A stretch of 64,000 nt of DNA from Accumulibacter sp. (GTDB lineage Bacteria > Pseudomonadota > Gammaproteobacteria > Burkholderiales > Rhodocyclaceae): positions 248,001 through 312,000 of the forward strand of contig JACKLW010000005.1 of NCBI GenBank assembly GCA_024235715.1, written 5' to 3'. A program made the position numbers and the translations under genes. The notes beneath the pieces are model-generated. The model was not told the DNA's origin and did not search any database. It saw nothing but the letters and a program-made list of their open reading frames with translations. Shown here piece by piece: positions 48,052 to 59,921 of the stretch. Each line of letters begins with the position of its first letter. Within the stretch, counting starts at the first letter, position 1.

Positions 48052-49281
48052 ATGCACATGACGACATCGACCAAACCGCTGACCGGACTGAAGATCATCG
48101 AACTCGGCAGCCTGATTGCCGGCCCATTCGCCGCAAGGATCATGGCCGAGTTCGGTGCCGAGGTGATCAAGATAGAATCGCCTGATGGCGGCGACCCCCT
48201 GCGCAAGTGGCGAAAGCTCTATCAGGGCACCTCGCTCTGGTGGTACCTGCAGTCGCGCAACAAGAAATCGGTGACGGTCAATCTCAAGCATCCCGCCGGC
48301 CGCGAGATCATTCACAGGCTGGCCGCCGAGGCCGACATCGTGGTCGAGAACTTCCGCCCCGGGGTGCTTGAAAAGCTCGACCTGGGCTGGGAAACGCTTT
48401 CGGCAATCAATCCCGGGCTGGTCATGCTCCGTCTCTCGGGTTTTGGCCAGAGCGGCCCGCTGGCGCAACAACCCGGATTCGGCGCCATCGGCGAATCGAT
48501 GGGTGGACTGCGCTACGTCACCGGCTTCCCCGACCGGCCGCCGGTCAAGACCGGCATCTCGATCGGCGACTCGATCGCTGCGCTGTGGGGCGTCATCGGG
48601 ACGCTGATGGCCTTGCGTCACAAGGAGCACGGAGGCAAGGGACAGGTCGTCGATGTCGCACTGTACGAAGCGGTGTTCGCGATGATGGAATCGCTGTTAC
48701 CGGAGTTCGATGTCTTCGGATTCATCCGGGAACGTACCGGCAACATCATGCCCGGCATCACGCCGTCGAACACGCACTCGACCCTGGATGGCAGGCACGT
48801 AACCATAGGTGCCAACGGCGACGCGATCTTCAAACGCCTGATGCTGGCCATCGGCCGTGACGACCTGGCCAGCGACGACCAGCTCGCCGACAATGCCGGC
48901 CGCGACGCGCGTCGAGACGAGCTGTACGCGGCTATCGACCGCTGGGTGGCGGCGCGGGCCGAAAGCGAGGTATTGCGCGTGCTGGCCGCTGCCGACGTCC
49001 CCGCCTCGCGGGTATACTCGGCCGCCGACATCGTCGCCGACCCGCAGTACCTGGCCCGGCAGATGATCGAAACCGCCACCCTGCCCGACGGCCGGGCGTT
49101 CAAGATCCCGGGCATTGTCCCGAAATTGTCGGAAACACCGGGAAGCACCGAGTGGCTGGGACCCGTACTCGGCGAGCACACGGAGGAAACGCTGCAGCAG
49201 CTCGGCTACTCGGCCGACGCCATCAGGGCCCTGCGCGACGCCGGCACCGTCTCGCTCGGCGCGTCCGGCCCGCAGCCTTGA
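48052..49281 (+). CDS. CaiB/BaiF family (class III) CoA-transferase
   Basis: A 409-residue family III CoA-transferase. The N terminus has LTGLKIIELGSLIAGPFAARIMAEFGAEVIKIE (in part: LKIIELGSLIAGPFAARIMA), then NKKSVTVNLKHPAGREI. The catalytic Asp is expected in the IGDSIAALWG segment by family homology. These enzymes move CoA between carboxylic acids (formyl-CoA/oxalate, succinyl-CoA and others); the substrate cannot be told. The ATG at 48052 is preferred; a GTG at 48025 is in frame but has no ribosome binding site. Confidence 0.88.
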   Translation: MHMTTSTKPLTGLKIIELGSLIAGPFAARIMAEFGAEVIKIESPDGGDPLRKWRKLYQGTSLWWYLQSRNKKSVTVNLKHPAGREIIHRLAAEADIVVENFRPGVLEKLDLGWETLSAINPGLVMLRLSGFGQSGPLAQQPGFGAIGESMGGLRYVTGFPDRPPVKTGISIGDSIAALWGVIGTLMALRHKEHGGKGQVVDVALYEAVFAMMESLLPEFDVFGFIRERTGNIMPGITPSNTHSTLDGRHVTIGANGDAIFKRLMLAIGRDDLASDDQLADNAGRDARRDELYAAIDRWVAARAESEVLRVLAAADVPASRVYSAADIVADPQYLARQMIETATLPDGRAFKIPGIVPKLSETPGSTEWLGPVLGEHTEETLQQLGYSADAIRALRDAGTVSLGASGPQP

Positions 49282-49287
49282 GCCTGA

Positions 49288-50139
49288 TCAGGCGAACTCG
49301 TACGCCAGTCGTGCAATGCTTCCTCGCCAGTAGGGCCGTGGCCCCTGCGGCAACAACCAGCGCACCTCGCCACGCATCGGCACCCACATGCCATCGCGCT
49401 GCTGATGATCGAACCACAGCCCCTCCCAGGGCAGCGTAACGATCTTGCCGCCCACCAGGCGGCCGCGTGCGTCTGCACGTACCGACTCGATCAGTCCCTG
49501 GTCGTTGAAGCAGAACAACAGCGTCGCACTGACCTCGCCATCATTCAGCGTCGCCCGTGCCGAGCGTTCGTCGACTGCCTGCCACTGCACCCCCTGGCTG
49601 GGCAACAGCGCGGTCGGATAGCAGGCAGCCTCGGCCAGAAAGCGCATCAGTTCGGCCTGCGCCATATCGCCCTTCCCCTGCAGCCTGGCCAGCGAGGTCA
49701 GTCCGAACAGCGCCAGGTGCAGTGTCCCTTCACCGGCGACGTAGGCGTCATAAACATGCACCGGAAGTCCCGGAAAGACCGCCACGCGCGCATCCCAGAC
49801 GAATCCCGGCCGGCGCGCGAGGATGCGCTGTCCGGAGGAAAACGTCTTCCACCGGTACGCACCCTTGTCGGCGATGTTCAGGGTTCCCGCGTGCTCGACA
49901 TCGACCGCAGCGATCATCGGCTGGCCCGCCGTCAGGGCGACGCGAAAATAGCGCTGAACGGGAACCGGCAAACCCGCCAGCTCGCGGACATCGAAGCACG
50001 CCGGCACAATCGCCTGCCGTCCTGCGGCAAGGCGTTTCTGCAAGCCGCGCGCCAGCCACGACCAGCGTGCAGCCCCCAGCATTGCCACGCCGACGTAGGC
50101 CAGCACCGCAAGGAAAAGGATTATCAGCAGCAATTCCAT
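49288..50139 (-). CDS. DUF6544-like membrane-anchored protein, function unknown
   Basis: A 283-residue protein. One N-terminal transmembrane helix (about 2-22) is followed by a beta-rich domain with LPVPVQRYFRVALTAGQP, WKTFSSGQRILARRPGFVWDA and a C-terminal PYWRGSIARLAYEFA. The motif order resembles the DUF6544 family; its role is unknown. The ATG at 50139 has AGAGGAA upstream. It converges on the CoA-transferase gene with 6 bases between stops. Confidence 0.7.
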   Translation of the reverse strand: MELLLIILFLAVLAYVGVAMLGAARWSWLARGLQKRLAAGRQAIVPACFDVRELAGLPVPVQRYFRVALTAGQPMIAAVDVEHAGTLNIADKGAYRWKTFSSGQRILARRPGFVWDARVAVFPGLPVHVYDAYVAGEGTLHLALFGLTSLARLQGKGDMAQAELMRFLAEAACYPTALLPSQGVQWQAVDERSARATLNDGEVSATLLFCFNDQGLIESVRADARGRLVGGKIVTLPWEGLWFDHQQRDGMWVPMRGEVRWLLPQGPRPYWRGSIARLAYEFA

Positions 50140-50397
50140 TCCGATCGTTCCTCTCAGGATCATCGATTTCGCAACGGCTGGCCGGCAAGGGCGGGGCGGC
50201 TCGGTTGCCTGTGCCACGAGCCAGTCAGCGACCCGGGCATTATGCCATCAAGCTGGTCGCGGCGACCGCCCAGCCAGGGGCGCGGCCCGCCTCCGGGCAA
50301 AGCGGCAGCTTTGCCACCTCGGCAGCGACTGCTCTCGCGATGGCCCGTGCCGTGCATATCGGTATACCATCTGGCTCCCGTCCCAACGGATCGACAG

Positions 50398-51198
50398 ATG
50401 GCAGACAGCGAAAGACACGCCCACAGCACGGCCGAACAAACGTCACGCGCGCGGCGCGAGCTGGCGTACTTCTTCGGCGCGCTGCGCTTCTTCACACGGC
50501 TGCCGGTACCGGCCTGGGTCGCTCACAGCAGCGAGGCGCTCGACCGCGCGGCACGCTATTTTCCGGCGGTCGGTCTGCTGGTAGGCGCCATCGCCGCACT
50601 GGTCTTCATGGTCAGCAGCCAGATCTGGCCGACCACTCTGGCAGTGCTGGCGGCAATGGCCAGCAGTATCTACCTGACCGGCGCGTTTCACGAAGACGGC
50701 TGGAGCGACATGGTCGACGGTTTCGGCGGCGGCTGGGACAAGCCCCAGATCCTGCGCATCATGAAGGATTCACGCATCGGCAGTTTTGGCGCCGTCGCGC
50801 TGGTGATGCTGCTGCTGGCCCGCTTCTCGGCGCTGATCGCGTTCGATCCGCCGATCATTCCCGCGGTGCTGCTGGCTGGACATGCCGTCTCGCGCTTCGC
50901 GTCGACGACGCTCCTGCGCGCCCTCGACTACGTTCGTGACGAGGGCAAGGCGAAGCCGCTGGCGACCCGCATCGCTTGGCGCGAGCTCGCCTTTGCCGGC
51001 CTCACGAGCTTGCTGCCACTCCTGTTGTTGCCCGCGCTGCCGGTCATTCTCGGCTGCCTCTTCGCGGCCCTGGCGACTCTCTGGCTGGCGCACATGTTCC
51101 GGCGCCAGATCGGCGGTTATACCGGCGATTGCCTTGGCGCCACGCAGCAGTTCTCCGAAGTGGCGTTCTACGCCGGGCTGCTGTGCAGCTTTTCCTGA
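50398..51198 (+). CDS. cobS: Adenosylcobinamide-GDP ribazoletransferase (cobalamin synthase)
   Basis: A 266-residue polytopic membrane protein with the CobS signatures FFTRLPVP, GAFHEDGWSDMVDGFGGG (metal-binding acidic motif) and KDSRIGSFGAVALVM. The C-terminal half has QIGGYTGDCLGATQQ. It joins adenosylcobinamide-GDP and alpha-ribazole in the last steps of B12 synthesis. The 16-base overlap with cobC indicates coupling. No clear cobalamin riboswitch is visible in the 258 bases upstream. Confidence 0.94.
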   Translation: MADSERHAHSTAEQTSRARRELAYFFGALRFFTRLPVPAWVAHSSEALDRAARYFPAVGLLVGAIAALVFMVSSQIWPTTLAVLAAMASSIYLTGAFHEDGWSDMVDGFGGGWDKPQILRIMKDSRIGSFGAVALVMLLLARFSALIAFDPPIIPAVLLAGHAVSRFASTTLLRALDYVRDEGKAKPLATRIAWRELAFAGLTSLLPLLLLPALPVILGCLFAALATLWLAHMFRRQIGGYTGDCLGATQQFSEVAFYAGLLCSFS

Positions 51199-51836
51199 TC
51201 CGCCATCCGCGGCCGCAGCTCGCCGCTGGCGTCTGCTACGGCCAGCTCGACGTCGAGGCCGACGTTCCACAGGCACTTGCCGAACGCCTGCTCGCGCTGT
51301 TGCCCGCAGACACACCGGTGATCTCCAGCCCGCTGCGGCGCGCCCGCCAGCTGGCCTATGCCCTGCACCCGCAAGCGCTGGTCGACGCGCGGCTGATGGA
51401 GATCGACTTCGGCCGATGGGAAGGTCTCCCCTGGAGCAAGATCGACCGCCAGCTGCTCGACGCCTGGGCGGCGGACCTGTTGCACTTCGTGCCGCCTGGC
51501 GGTGAATCGGTGGCCATGCTGCAGGCGCGCGTCGTCGACTGCCTGGCCAGCCTGCGCGGACCGCGCACGGCAGTGGTCACTCACGCCGGCGCGATCCGTG
51601 CAGCCCTTGGTCACTGGCTGCAACTGCCGATCGGCGAGTGGAGCCGGCTGCCAGTCGACTTCGGCAGCATCACGCTGCTCGAGGTCGACAGCACGGGCGC
51701 CGGGCAGCGGGTGGATAGCCGACAACAAGCTGCGCGGCATGCGCGATCGACTCCGGGGACCCTGCACTATGTCAACCGCTGCGCGCCGCAAGGCGCTGCG
51801 ACGGTCGTCGGCGGGCGCACTCACCCGCGCGGGTGA
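51183..51836 (+). CDS. cobC: Alpha-ribazole phosphatase-like histidine phosphatase
   Basis: A 217-residue histidine-phosphatase-superfamily protein. The catalytic IRHPRP near the N terminus (RHP in place of the usual RHG), a second arginine/glutamate site in DARLMEIDFGRWEG and VVTHAGAIRAAL are present. It makes alpha-ribazole for CobS. The start is a GTG inside the end of cobS. About 40 C-terminal residues are extra and low-complexity, and they overlap the end of xerD by 16 bases, so the true stop may once have been earlier. Confidence 0.85.
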   Translation: MQLFLIRHPRPQLAAGVCYGQLDVEADVPQALAERLLALLPADTPVISSPLRRARQLAYALHPQALVDARLMEIDFGRWEGLPWSKIDRQLLDAWAADLLHFVPPGGESVAMLQARVVDCLASLRGPRTAVVTHAGAIRAALGHWLQLPIGEWSRLPVDFGSITLLEVDSTGAGQRVDSRQQAARHARSTPGTLHYVNRCAPQGAATVVGGRTHPRG

Positions 51837-52735
51837 TGCACGGCGTGCAGACTCTTCAGGCGTTCGCGGGCGACGTGCGTATAGATCTGCGTCGTCGAGA
51901 TATCCGAGTGGCCGAGGAGCATCTGCACGACGCGCAGATCGGCACCATGATTGAGCAGGTGCGTCGCGAAGGCGTGGCGCAGCACATGCGGAGAGAGCCG
52001 GGCCGGATCCATGCCGGCGTGCAGCGCGTAGCGCTTGATCAGCTGCCAGAAAGCCTGCCGGCTCATTGCCGCGGCGCGCGCGGTGACGAACAGGTCGTCG
52101 CTCTGCCGCCCGGCGAGCAGCGCGCGCCGGCCTTCGGCGAGATGACGTCGCAGCCAGTCGCGGGCCACCTCGCCAAGCGGTACGATGCGTTCCTTGCCGC
52201 CCTTGCCGAACACCCGCAGCACACCCATGTCGAGATTGACTTCGTGCACCTTGAGTCCGACCAGCTCGGAGACGCGCAGGCCGGTGGCGTAGAGCGTCTC
52301 GAGCATCGTTCGATCTCGCTGACCGAGCGTCGTCCCGGTCGGTGGCGCTTCCAGCAGGCGATCGACCTGCAGCTCGGAGAGCACTTTCGGCAGTCGTGAC
52401 GGCTTCGCCGGCATGGCGATCTTCAGTGTTGGATCGCTGCTGCGCCGGCCACGCGCCTGCAGATGGCGATAGAAGCGGCGCAGGGTCGACAGGTAGCGCG
52501 CCTGCGAAGACGCACGCAGCGTTTGCGAGAGCGTTGCCACGAAGTGCAGCAGCGTTGCCTCGTCGATCGCGCACAGGCTGCCCAGCCGACGCTCGCCGAG
52601 CCAGGCGGCGAGCTGCAGCAGGTCGCTGCGATAGCTGGCCAGCGAAGCCTTGGCCAGTCCGTCCTCCAGCCACAGCGCGTCGCAGAACGAATCGATCTCG
52701 ACGAGATCGGCGGGATCGGCGTCAGCAGCCTTCAT
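51821..52735 (-). CDS. xerD: Site-specific tyrosine recombinase XerD
   Basis: A 304-residue tyrosine recombinase. The catalytic set is complete: R154 (ATGLRVSEL), K178 (FGKGGKER), H250-R253 (SPHVLRHAFATHLLNHG), H276 (LLGHSDIS) and Y285 (TQIYTHV). An N-terminal SAM-like domain covers about 10-95. It resolves chromosome dimers at dif with XerC. No adjacent integrase-type features or repeats suggest an integron. The start overlaps the ogt stop by 14 bases. Confidence 0.94.
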   Translation of the reverse strand: MKAADADPADLVEIDSFCDALWLEDGLAKASLASYRSDLLQLAAWLGERRLGSLCAIDEATLLHFVATLSQTLRASSQARYLSTLRRFYRHLQARGRRSSDPTLKIAMPAKPSRLPKVLSELQVDRLLEAPPTGTTLGQRDRTMLETLYATGLRVSELVGLKVHEVNLDMGVLRVFGKGGKERIVPLGEVARDWLRRHLAEGRRALLAGRQSDDLFVTARAAAMSRQAFWQLIKRYALHAGMDPARLSPHVLRHAFATHLLNHGADLRVVQMLLGHSDISTTQIYTHVARERLKSLHAVHHPRG

Positions 52736-53210
52736 GCGCCAGCAGCCAGCGCTTGACGTCGAGCAGGAAGCCACCGTTCTGCCGGGCGAAGCCGCCCAGC
52801 CCGCCACCGCTGGCCAGGACGCGATGACAGGGGACGACGACCGGAAAGGGATTCGCGCCGCAGGCCTGGCCGACGGCCCGTGGGGCGTTGTGCAAGGTCC
52901 TGGCGATATCGCCGTAGGCACGCGTCTGGTGCGTTGGGATGGCGGCGATCTGCTCCCAGACACGGCGCTGAAAAGGCGTTCCCGAGGGACGCAGTGGCAA
53001 GCCGAAGGAAAACGCTGCGTCGGCGAGGTAGGCGGCGAGCTGGCGGGCCGTCTCGGCAGCCAGCGCGTTCCTCGCTGCTAGCGCGGGCCCTGCCGGCAGG
53101 AAGACGATGCGCTGTACTTCGTCTTCGTCACAACATACGCCGAGGCAGAACCCCGGCGCCGCGATCACCGCCTGGAAATGCGGCTGAACACTGCTGCCGA
53201 TCACCGCCAC
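52722..53210 (-). CDS. ogt: Methylated-DNA--[protein]-cysteine S-methyltransferase
   Basis: A 162-residue suicide alkyltransferase. The acceptor cysteine is C128 in PVVVPCHRV. The DNA-binding helix-turn-helix TRAYGDIARTLHNAPRAVGQACGANPFP precedes it (in part: RAVGQACGANP). It repairs O6-alkylguanine. No AraC-type Ada domain is fused. It overlaps xerD downstream. Confidence 0.93.
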   Translation of the reverse strand: MAVIGSSVQPHFQAVIAAPGFCLGVCCDEDEVQRIVFLPAGPALAARNALAAETARQLAAYLADAAFSFGLPLRPSGTPFQRRVWEQIAAIPTHQTRAYGDIARTLHNAPRAVGQACGANPFPVVVPCHRVLASGGGLGGFARQNGGFLLDVKRWLLAHEGC

Positions 53211-53783
53211 TCAGGCCGCCTTGCCGAGCAGTGCCTGCTTCAGGTCATCCTGCGCCGGCTTGCTGCCAAGCCATATCTTCAACAGCGCCCGGTAGAAGTC
53301 CTCGCCCGCGATCTCCTTGCCTTTCACCTGCCCGTTGACCGTCAGACGCGTACCGCTGTCCGGCAGCCAGTCGATGACGATGGTCGTACCCTCCCGGGCT
53401 TCACCGATCGCCAGCATCACGTCGGTGAGCTGCTTCAGGCGATCCTTCAGACCTGCCATCTCGGCGTCCGTATGGTTGTTGGCCATGCCTTCCTGCAGGG
53501 CTTCGACGAACTGCTGTGCGGTAAGATCGCGCAACAGGGTGATCGCAATCCGCTTGCCGCCACTGGCCGCCAGAACCGCCTCGGCGTCCGTACTTTTCTG
53601 TGGCAGATAGAGAGCCATTGCATAGACCTTGAAGAAAACCTTCTTGCGCAGGCCCGCCCCGTTGGCCACCAGTTCGGCGTTGCCGACACGGGTCTTGTCA
53701 TCGAACTTCACACCGGCCACTTCGACCGCCGTCGCCAGCTGGCAGAACAGGGCGGCAATGGCCGCCATCAGCAGTTGTTTCAT
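53211..53783 (-). CDS. Exported chalcone isomerase-like protein
   Basis: A 190-residue protein with a signal peptide (about 1-19). It has the chalcone-isomerase-like fold pattern: VGNAELVANGAGLRKKVFFKVYAMALYLP, then LLRDLTAQQFVEALQEG and GEDFYRALLKIWLGSKPA (segments). Bacterial members lack the plant active-site context and have no proven flavonoid activity; a fatty-acid or envelope role is likely. It lies directly after ogt (same strand, abutting). Confidence 0.85.
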   Translation of the reverse strand: MKQLLMAAIAALFCQLATAVEVAGVKFDDKTRVGNAELVANGAGLRKKVFFKVYAMALYLPQKSTDAEAVLAASGGKRIAITLLRDLTAQQFVEALQEGMANNHTDAEMAGLKDRLKQLTDVMLAIGEAREGTTIVIDWLPDSGTRLTVNGQVKGKEIAGEDFYRALLKIWLGSKPAQDDLKQALLGKAA

Positions 53784-53854
53784 CGTCTCTCCTTCGCGTT
53801 GCCGCTCGTTGTTCAGAAAGCACCGGCCGCCTGTCGGCGGCGGCCGGACCCCGC

Positions 53855-55111
53855 TCAGCTACGTACCTCTCCGTTACCGAGGACGATCCACTTCTGGCTG
53901 GTCAGACCTTCGAGACCGACCGGGCCGCGCGCGTGAATCTTGTCGGTCGAGATGCCGATCTCGGCACCGAGACCGTACTCGAAGCCATCCGCAAAACGCG
54001 TCGAGGCGTTGACCATCACCGACGCCGAGTCGACTTCACGCAGGAAACGCATCGCGGAAGTATAGTTTTCGCTGACGATGGCGTCGGTGTGATGCGAACC
54101 GTAGCGATTGATGTGCTCGATCGCTTCGTCGATTCCGGCGACGACCTTGACCGATATGATCGGCGCCAGGAACTCGGTCGCGTAATCCGCATCGCTGGCT
54201 GGCCTGGCCGCCACAACCAGATCCAGTGTTTCCGGGCAACCGCGAATCTCGACGCCCTTCTCGATCAACATCGCGGCGATCGCCGGCAGCAGCTCGACGG
54301 CGAGCGAACGCGCCAGCAGCAGAGACTCGGCGGTATTGCAGGTGCCGTAGCGCTGCGTCTTCGAATTCTCGACGATCTGCAGCGCCTTCTCCGGATCGGC
54401 ATCATCGTCGATGAAGACATGGCAGTTGCCGTCGAGGTGCTGGATCATGGGCACGCGTGACTCGGCCAGCAGTCGCGAGATCAGGCTCTTGCCACCACGC
54501 GGAACGATTACATCGACATGCTCGCGCATGCTGATCAGATGGCCGACGGCGGCACGGTCGGTGGTCTCGACCACCTGCACGGCAGTCGGTGGCAAACCGG
54601 CGCTGGCCAGCCCCTCGTGGACCAGCGCGGCAATCGCCCGGTTGCTGCAAATCGCTTCGGAGCCACCGCGCAGGATCGCCGCGTTGCCCGACTTCAGACA
54701 CAGCGCGGCGGCATCGGCGGTGACGTTCGGGCGCGCCTCGTAGATGATGCCGACGACCCCCAGCGGCACCCGCATCCGGCCGACCTGGATACCACTCGGG
54801 CGGAATTTCAGGCCGCTGATCTCGCCGACCGGATCGTCCAGCGCGGCAACCTGCTCGACACCTTCAGCCATCGCCGCAAGGCCTTTTGCCGAGAGTGTCA
54901 GACGATCGAGCAGGGCCGCCTCGAGGCCAGCGGCGCCGGCCGCCGCCAGGTCATCAGCATTGGCGGCCAGCAGAACGCCGGCGTCGCGCCGGATGGCCGT
55001 GGCGATGGCGCGCAGCGCCTGGTTCTTGGCATTGCTGTCGGCACGCGCGATGGCCCGCGACGCTGCCCGCGCCTGCCTGCCGACGCTATGCATGTACTGC
55101 TCGATATTCAT
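53855..55111 (-). CDS. proA: Gamma-glutamyl phosphate reductase
   Basis: A 418-residue aldehyde-dehydrogenase-fold enzyme. The catalytic cysteine is C258 in [31 protein letters not shown] and [10 protein letters not shown] are characteristic. The C-terminal [16 protein letters not shown] completes the fold. It reduces gamma-glutamyl phosphate to the semialdehyde for proline synthesis. The ATG at 55111 matches the family start. proB is not adjacent. Confidence 0.97.
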   Translation of the reverse strand: MNIEQYMHSVGRQARAASRAIARADSNAKNQALRAIATAIRRDAGVLLAANADDLAAAGAAGLEAALLDRLTLSAKGLAAMAEGVEQVAALDDPVGEISGLKFRPSGIQVGRMRVPLGVVGIIYEARPNVTADAAALCLKSGNAAILRGGSEAICSNRAIAALVHEGLASAGLPPTAVQVVETTDRAAVGHLISMREHVDVIVPRGGKSLISRLLAESRVPMIQHLDGNCHVFIDDDADPEKALQIVENSKTQRYGTCNTAESLLLARSLAVELLPAIAAMLIEKGVEIRGCPETLDLVVAARPASDADYATEFLAPIISVKVVAGIDEAIEHINRYGSHHTDAIVSENYTSAMRFLREVDSASVMVNASTRFADGFEYGLGAEIGISTDKIHARGPVGLEGLTSQKWIVLGNGEVRS

Positions 55112-55368
55112 GAAGTCTTCCTGATGTGCAAACCGGCCGGCAACGCTGCGAAGCACCGCGCAATCGTCCTGCTGGCAGCCGCAAGGCCCCGTAAGGCACT
55201 AAAACGCTGGCTTTGCCGAAGCGCTGCTGGGACAATGGCAGGCTGCTGTGACGCGGTCGATGGTCGATTCCGGATTATAGGCATCGACGGCGTGCAGGGG
55301 TCAACGGAACCACCGCAAAGAATTGCACTCTGAGGGCTATTCCTCACTCTCACCGGCCCGCATCGATC

Positions 55369-55620
55369 ATGAAACGAAAACTGATTCTGCCTACCGAGGT
55401 AAAAGTGTGTGCTACCTGCAGCTACTGGGATGGACAGCGCAAGGTCGATACCGAGCTTCGCCTGGTGGTGATCAGCGAGAGTTGCGTGGGAGACTGCCTG
55501 GTGCAAAGCAAACAGTCGCCGGCGCTCAATGATGTCCGCGCTGAAAGCGATGCCTGCTCCTGGGAGCACCTGGCACCGGACGAGGTCCCGGAAGGTCTCC
55601 AAGGTGGCGGCTCGGCCTGA
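55369..55620 (+). CDS. Small cysteine-rich protein (83 aa), possible metal-binding
   Basis: An 83-residue protein with five cysteines: C14 and C17 (CATC), C39 and C43 (CVGDC), and C63 (ACSW). The spacing suggests a small zinc or iron-sulfur fold. It has no signal peptide. It is an isolated gene between proA and holA, the only one on the plus strand here. The start is MKRKLILPTEVKVCATC; the ribosome binding site is weak. No family is recognised. Confidence 0.6.
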   Translation: MKRKLILPTEVKVCATCSYWDGQRKVDTELRLVVISESCVGDCLVQSKQSPALNDVRAESDACSWEHLAPDEVPEGLQGGGSA

Positions 55621-55653
55621 AACGGAAAGGCGGCCGCGCAGGCGTCTCAGCTG

Positions 55654-56658
55654 TCAGCCGAGCGCAATTCCCAGGCCCAGGCGCAGGAACTCGTCCCACA
55701 CATCGCCGCTTTCCAGGCCCTTGATCATGCGGTCGATGCGTGCCGCGTGCGCCAGCGAAGCCTTCGCGCGACGGCCGTCTACCCGTCGCAGTGCGGCCCG
55801 GATCTGCGTCTGGCGAGGACCCCAGACGCGCGCCTCCCTGAACAGCGCTGCGAGGGGCTGGCGCCCCTCGAGACCGGCGTTGATCTGCGCCAGGGCGCGC
55901 ACCTCCTCGGTCATCGCCCAAAGCACCAGTGGCGGTGCCTCACCCTCCTGCTGCAAACCGTCGAGGCTGCGGGTCAGGCGCGGCAGGTCGCCGGCCAGCA
56001 TCGCTTCGCGCATCCCGTCAAGGTCATAGCGTGCGACATCGAGCACCGCATCGCGAATCTGCTCGAGGCTCAGCCGACCCGACGGGTAGAGAACTTCCAG
56101 CTTGAGGATTTCCTGATGCGCGGCCAGCAGATTGCCCTCGACGCGCTCGGCAATGAAACGCAGGCCGTCGGCATCGGCGCTCTGCTGCTGCCGGCCGAGG
56201 CGACCGGCGATCCAGGCCGGCAGTTCGGCAAGCCCTGGCGGAATCGGTTTGACCACCACGCCGGCCGCTGCCAGCGCAGCAACCCAGGCGGCCTTCTCCT
56301 CCCGCCAGTCGGCGCCCGTCATGGTCACCAGCAGCAGCGCATCCGGAGAGGGGCGCGCGCCGTAAGCCTGCAGCGCCGCGCTGCCGTCGCGCCCCGGCTT
56401 GCCGGTCGGCAGGCGCAGGTCGATCAGCTTGCGACCCGCGAACAACGACATGCTGCCGGCCGCGTGATAGAGATCGTTCCAGTTGAAACCGGCGCTGGCA
56501 ACGAGCACTTCGCGCTCGTCGAAACCACGGCGGCGCGCAGCGGCGCGAATCGCGTCGGCCGCTTCGATGACCAGCAGCGGCTCGTCGCCATGGACCAGAT
56601 AGACCGGCTTGAGATCGCGTTCGAGATGTGCGGCGAGCTGCTCGCCCTTGAGCTGCAT
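55654..56658 (-). CDS. holA: DNA polymerase III subunit delta
   Basis: A 334-residue clamp-loader AAA+-like protein. The N terminus PVYLVHGDEPLLVIEAADAIR, then GSMSLFAGRKLIDLRLP and the C-terminal helical collar domain (about 210-330) fit HolA. It opens the sliding clamp within the gamma complex. It is the last gene of the leuS-lptE-holA operon, a common arrangement in proteobacteria. Confidence 0.95.
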   Translation of the reverse strand: MQLKGEQLAAHLERDLKPVYLVHGDEPLLVIEAADAIRAAARRRGFDEREVLVASAGFNWNDLYHAAGSMSLFAGRKLIDLRLPTGKPGRDGSAALQAYGARPSPDALLLVTMTGADWREEKAAWVAALAAAGVVVKPIPPGLAELPAWIAGRLGRQQQSADADGLRFIAERVEGNLLAAHQEILKLEVLYPSGRLSLEQIRDAVLDVARYDLDGMREAMLAGDLPRLTRSLDGLQQEGEAPPLVLWAMTEEVRALAQINAGLEGRQPLAALFREARVWGPRQTQIRAALRRVDGRRAKASLAHAARIDRMIKGLESGDVWDEFLRLGLGIALG

Positions 56659-56670
56659 GCGGCCCGTCCG

Positions 56671-57192
56671 TTACTCGGCAGCGGCTGGCCTGACCGGTTT
56701 GCCCGCCGCCAGCCGGCGCATCAACTGGTGCACCAGATCATCCTCCATGTTTCGCCAGAGCAGGGTTTCCTCCTGCTGTTTGGCGAGCACGTTGGAGTCG
56801 TCGTAGGTCAGGTCGCGGATCAGTTCGATCTGCCCTGGCTCGACCAGATTGCGCCCCTTGTTGTCGATCACCCGATAGGTATAGAGGTAACGCAGACGCA
56901 CTTCGCTGACCCGACCGGTGCCCGACACCGAGAGAATCACCCGGTCACGGTACTCGGCGCCAGGCGCGAAAATCGCCTGCGCATCGTTTGGGGTCAGCGC
57001 CAGGCGCGTCGAGGACGAGCGGATGGCGCGCCTGAGGTCGGCACCGGTCACCGAATACTCGGGCATCGACAGATACAGACTCTCGTAGGGCAGCGAATAC
57101 GAACCACGCAACTCGAAACCGCAACCGGCCAGCAGCGCCAGGAACAGCGGAACTGCGGGGGCCAGCAGGCGGGATGGCAGTGCCAGGGGCAT
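56671..57192 (-). CDS. lptE: LPS-assembly lipoprotein LptE
   Basis: A 173-residue outer-membrane lipoprotein. The lipobox LLAGC gives C24, followed by GFELRGSYSLPYESLYL, the LptE start. The C-terminal YDDSNVLAKQQEETLLWRNMEDDL region is typical. It plugs LptD for LPS insertion, so the cell has an LPS-bearing outer membrane. The ATG at 57192 is 20 bases from leuS. It sits between leuS and holA. Confidence 0.94.
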   Translation of the reverse strand: MPLALPSRLLAPAVPLFLALLAGCGFELRGSYSLPYESLYLSMPEYSVTGADLRRAIRSSSTRLALTPNDAQAIFAPGAEYRDRVILSVSGTGRVSEVRLRYLYTYRVIDNKGRNLVEPGQIELIRDLTYDDSNVLAKQQEETLLWRNMEDDLVHQLMRRLAAGKPVRPAAAE

Positions 57193-57211
57193 CGGACTCT
57201 TCCTCGAGGTC

Positions 57212-59872
<2,661 letters not shown>

Positions 59873-59921
59873 TTATACGCATACGGGCTTGGCCCTGCGC
59901 CGCCACCGCCGTGCACGGCAT

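Noticed and set aside
50140..50397. Cobalamin riboswitch upstream of cobS
   Set aside because: A GAGCCAGTCAGCGACCCGGGC stretch resembles part of the B12 element, but the other conserved boxes are missing and the space is too short.
49405..50397. N-terminal extension of the CobS frame
   Set aside because: The extension is antisense to the DUF6544-like gene and lacks CobS homology; the ATG at 50398 fits the family.
51821..52735. Integron integrase or phage integrase
   Set aside because: Length, motif spacing and context (ogt neighbour) fit the housekeeping XerD; no attC-like repeats or phage genes are present.
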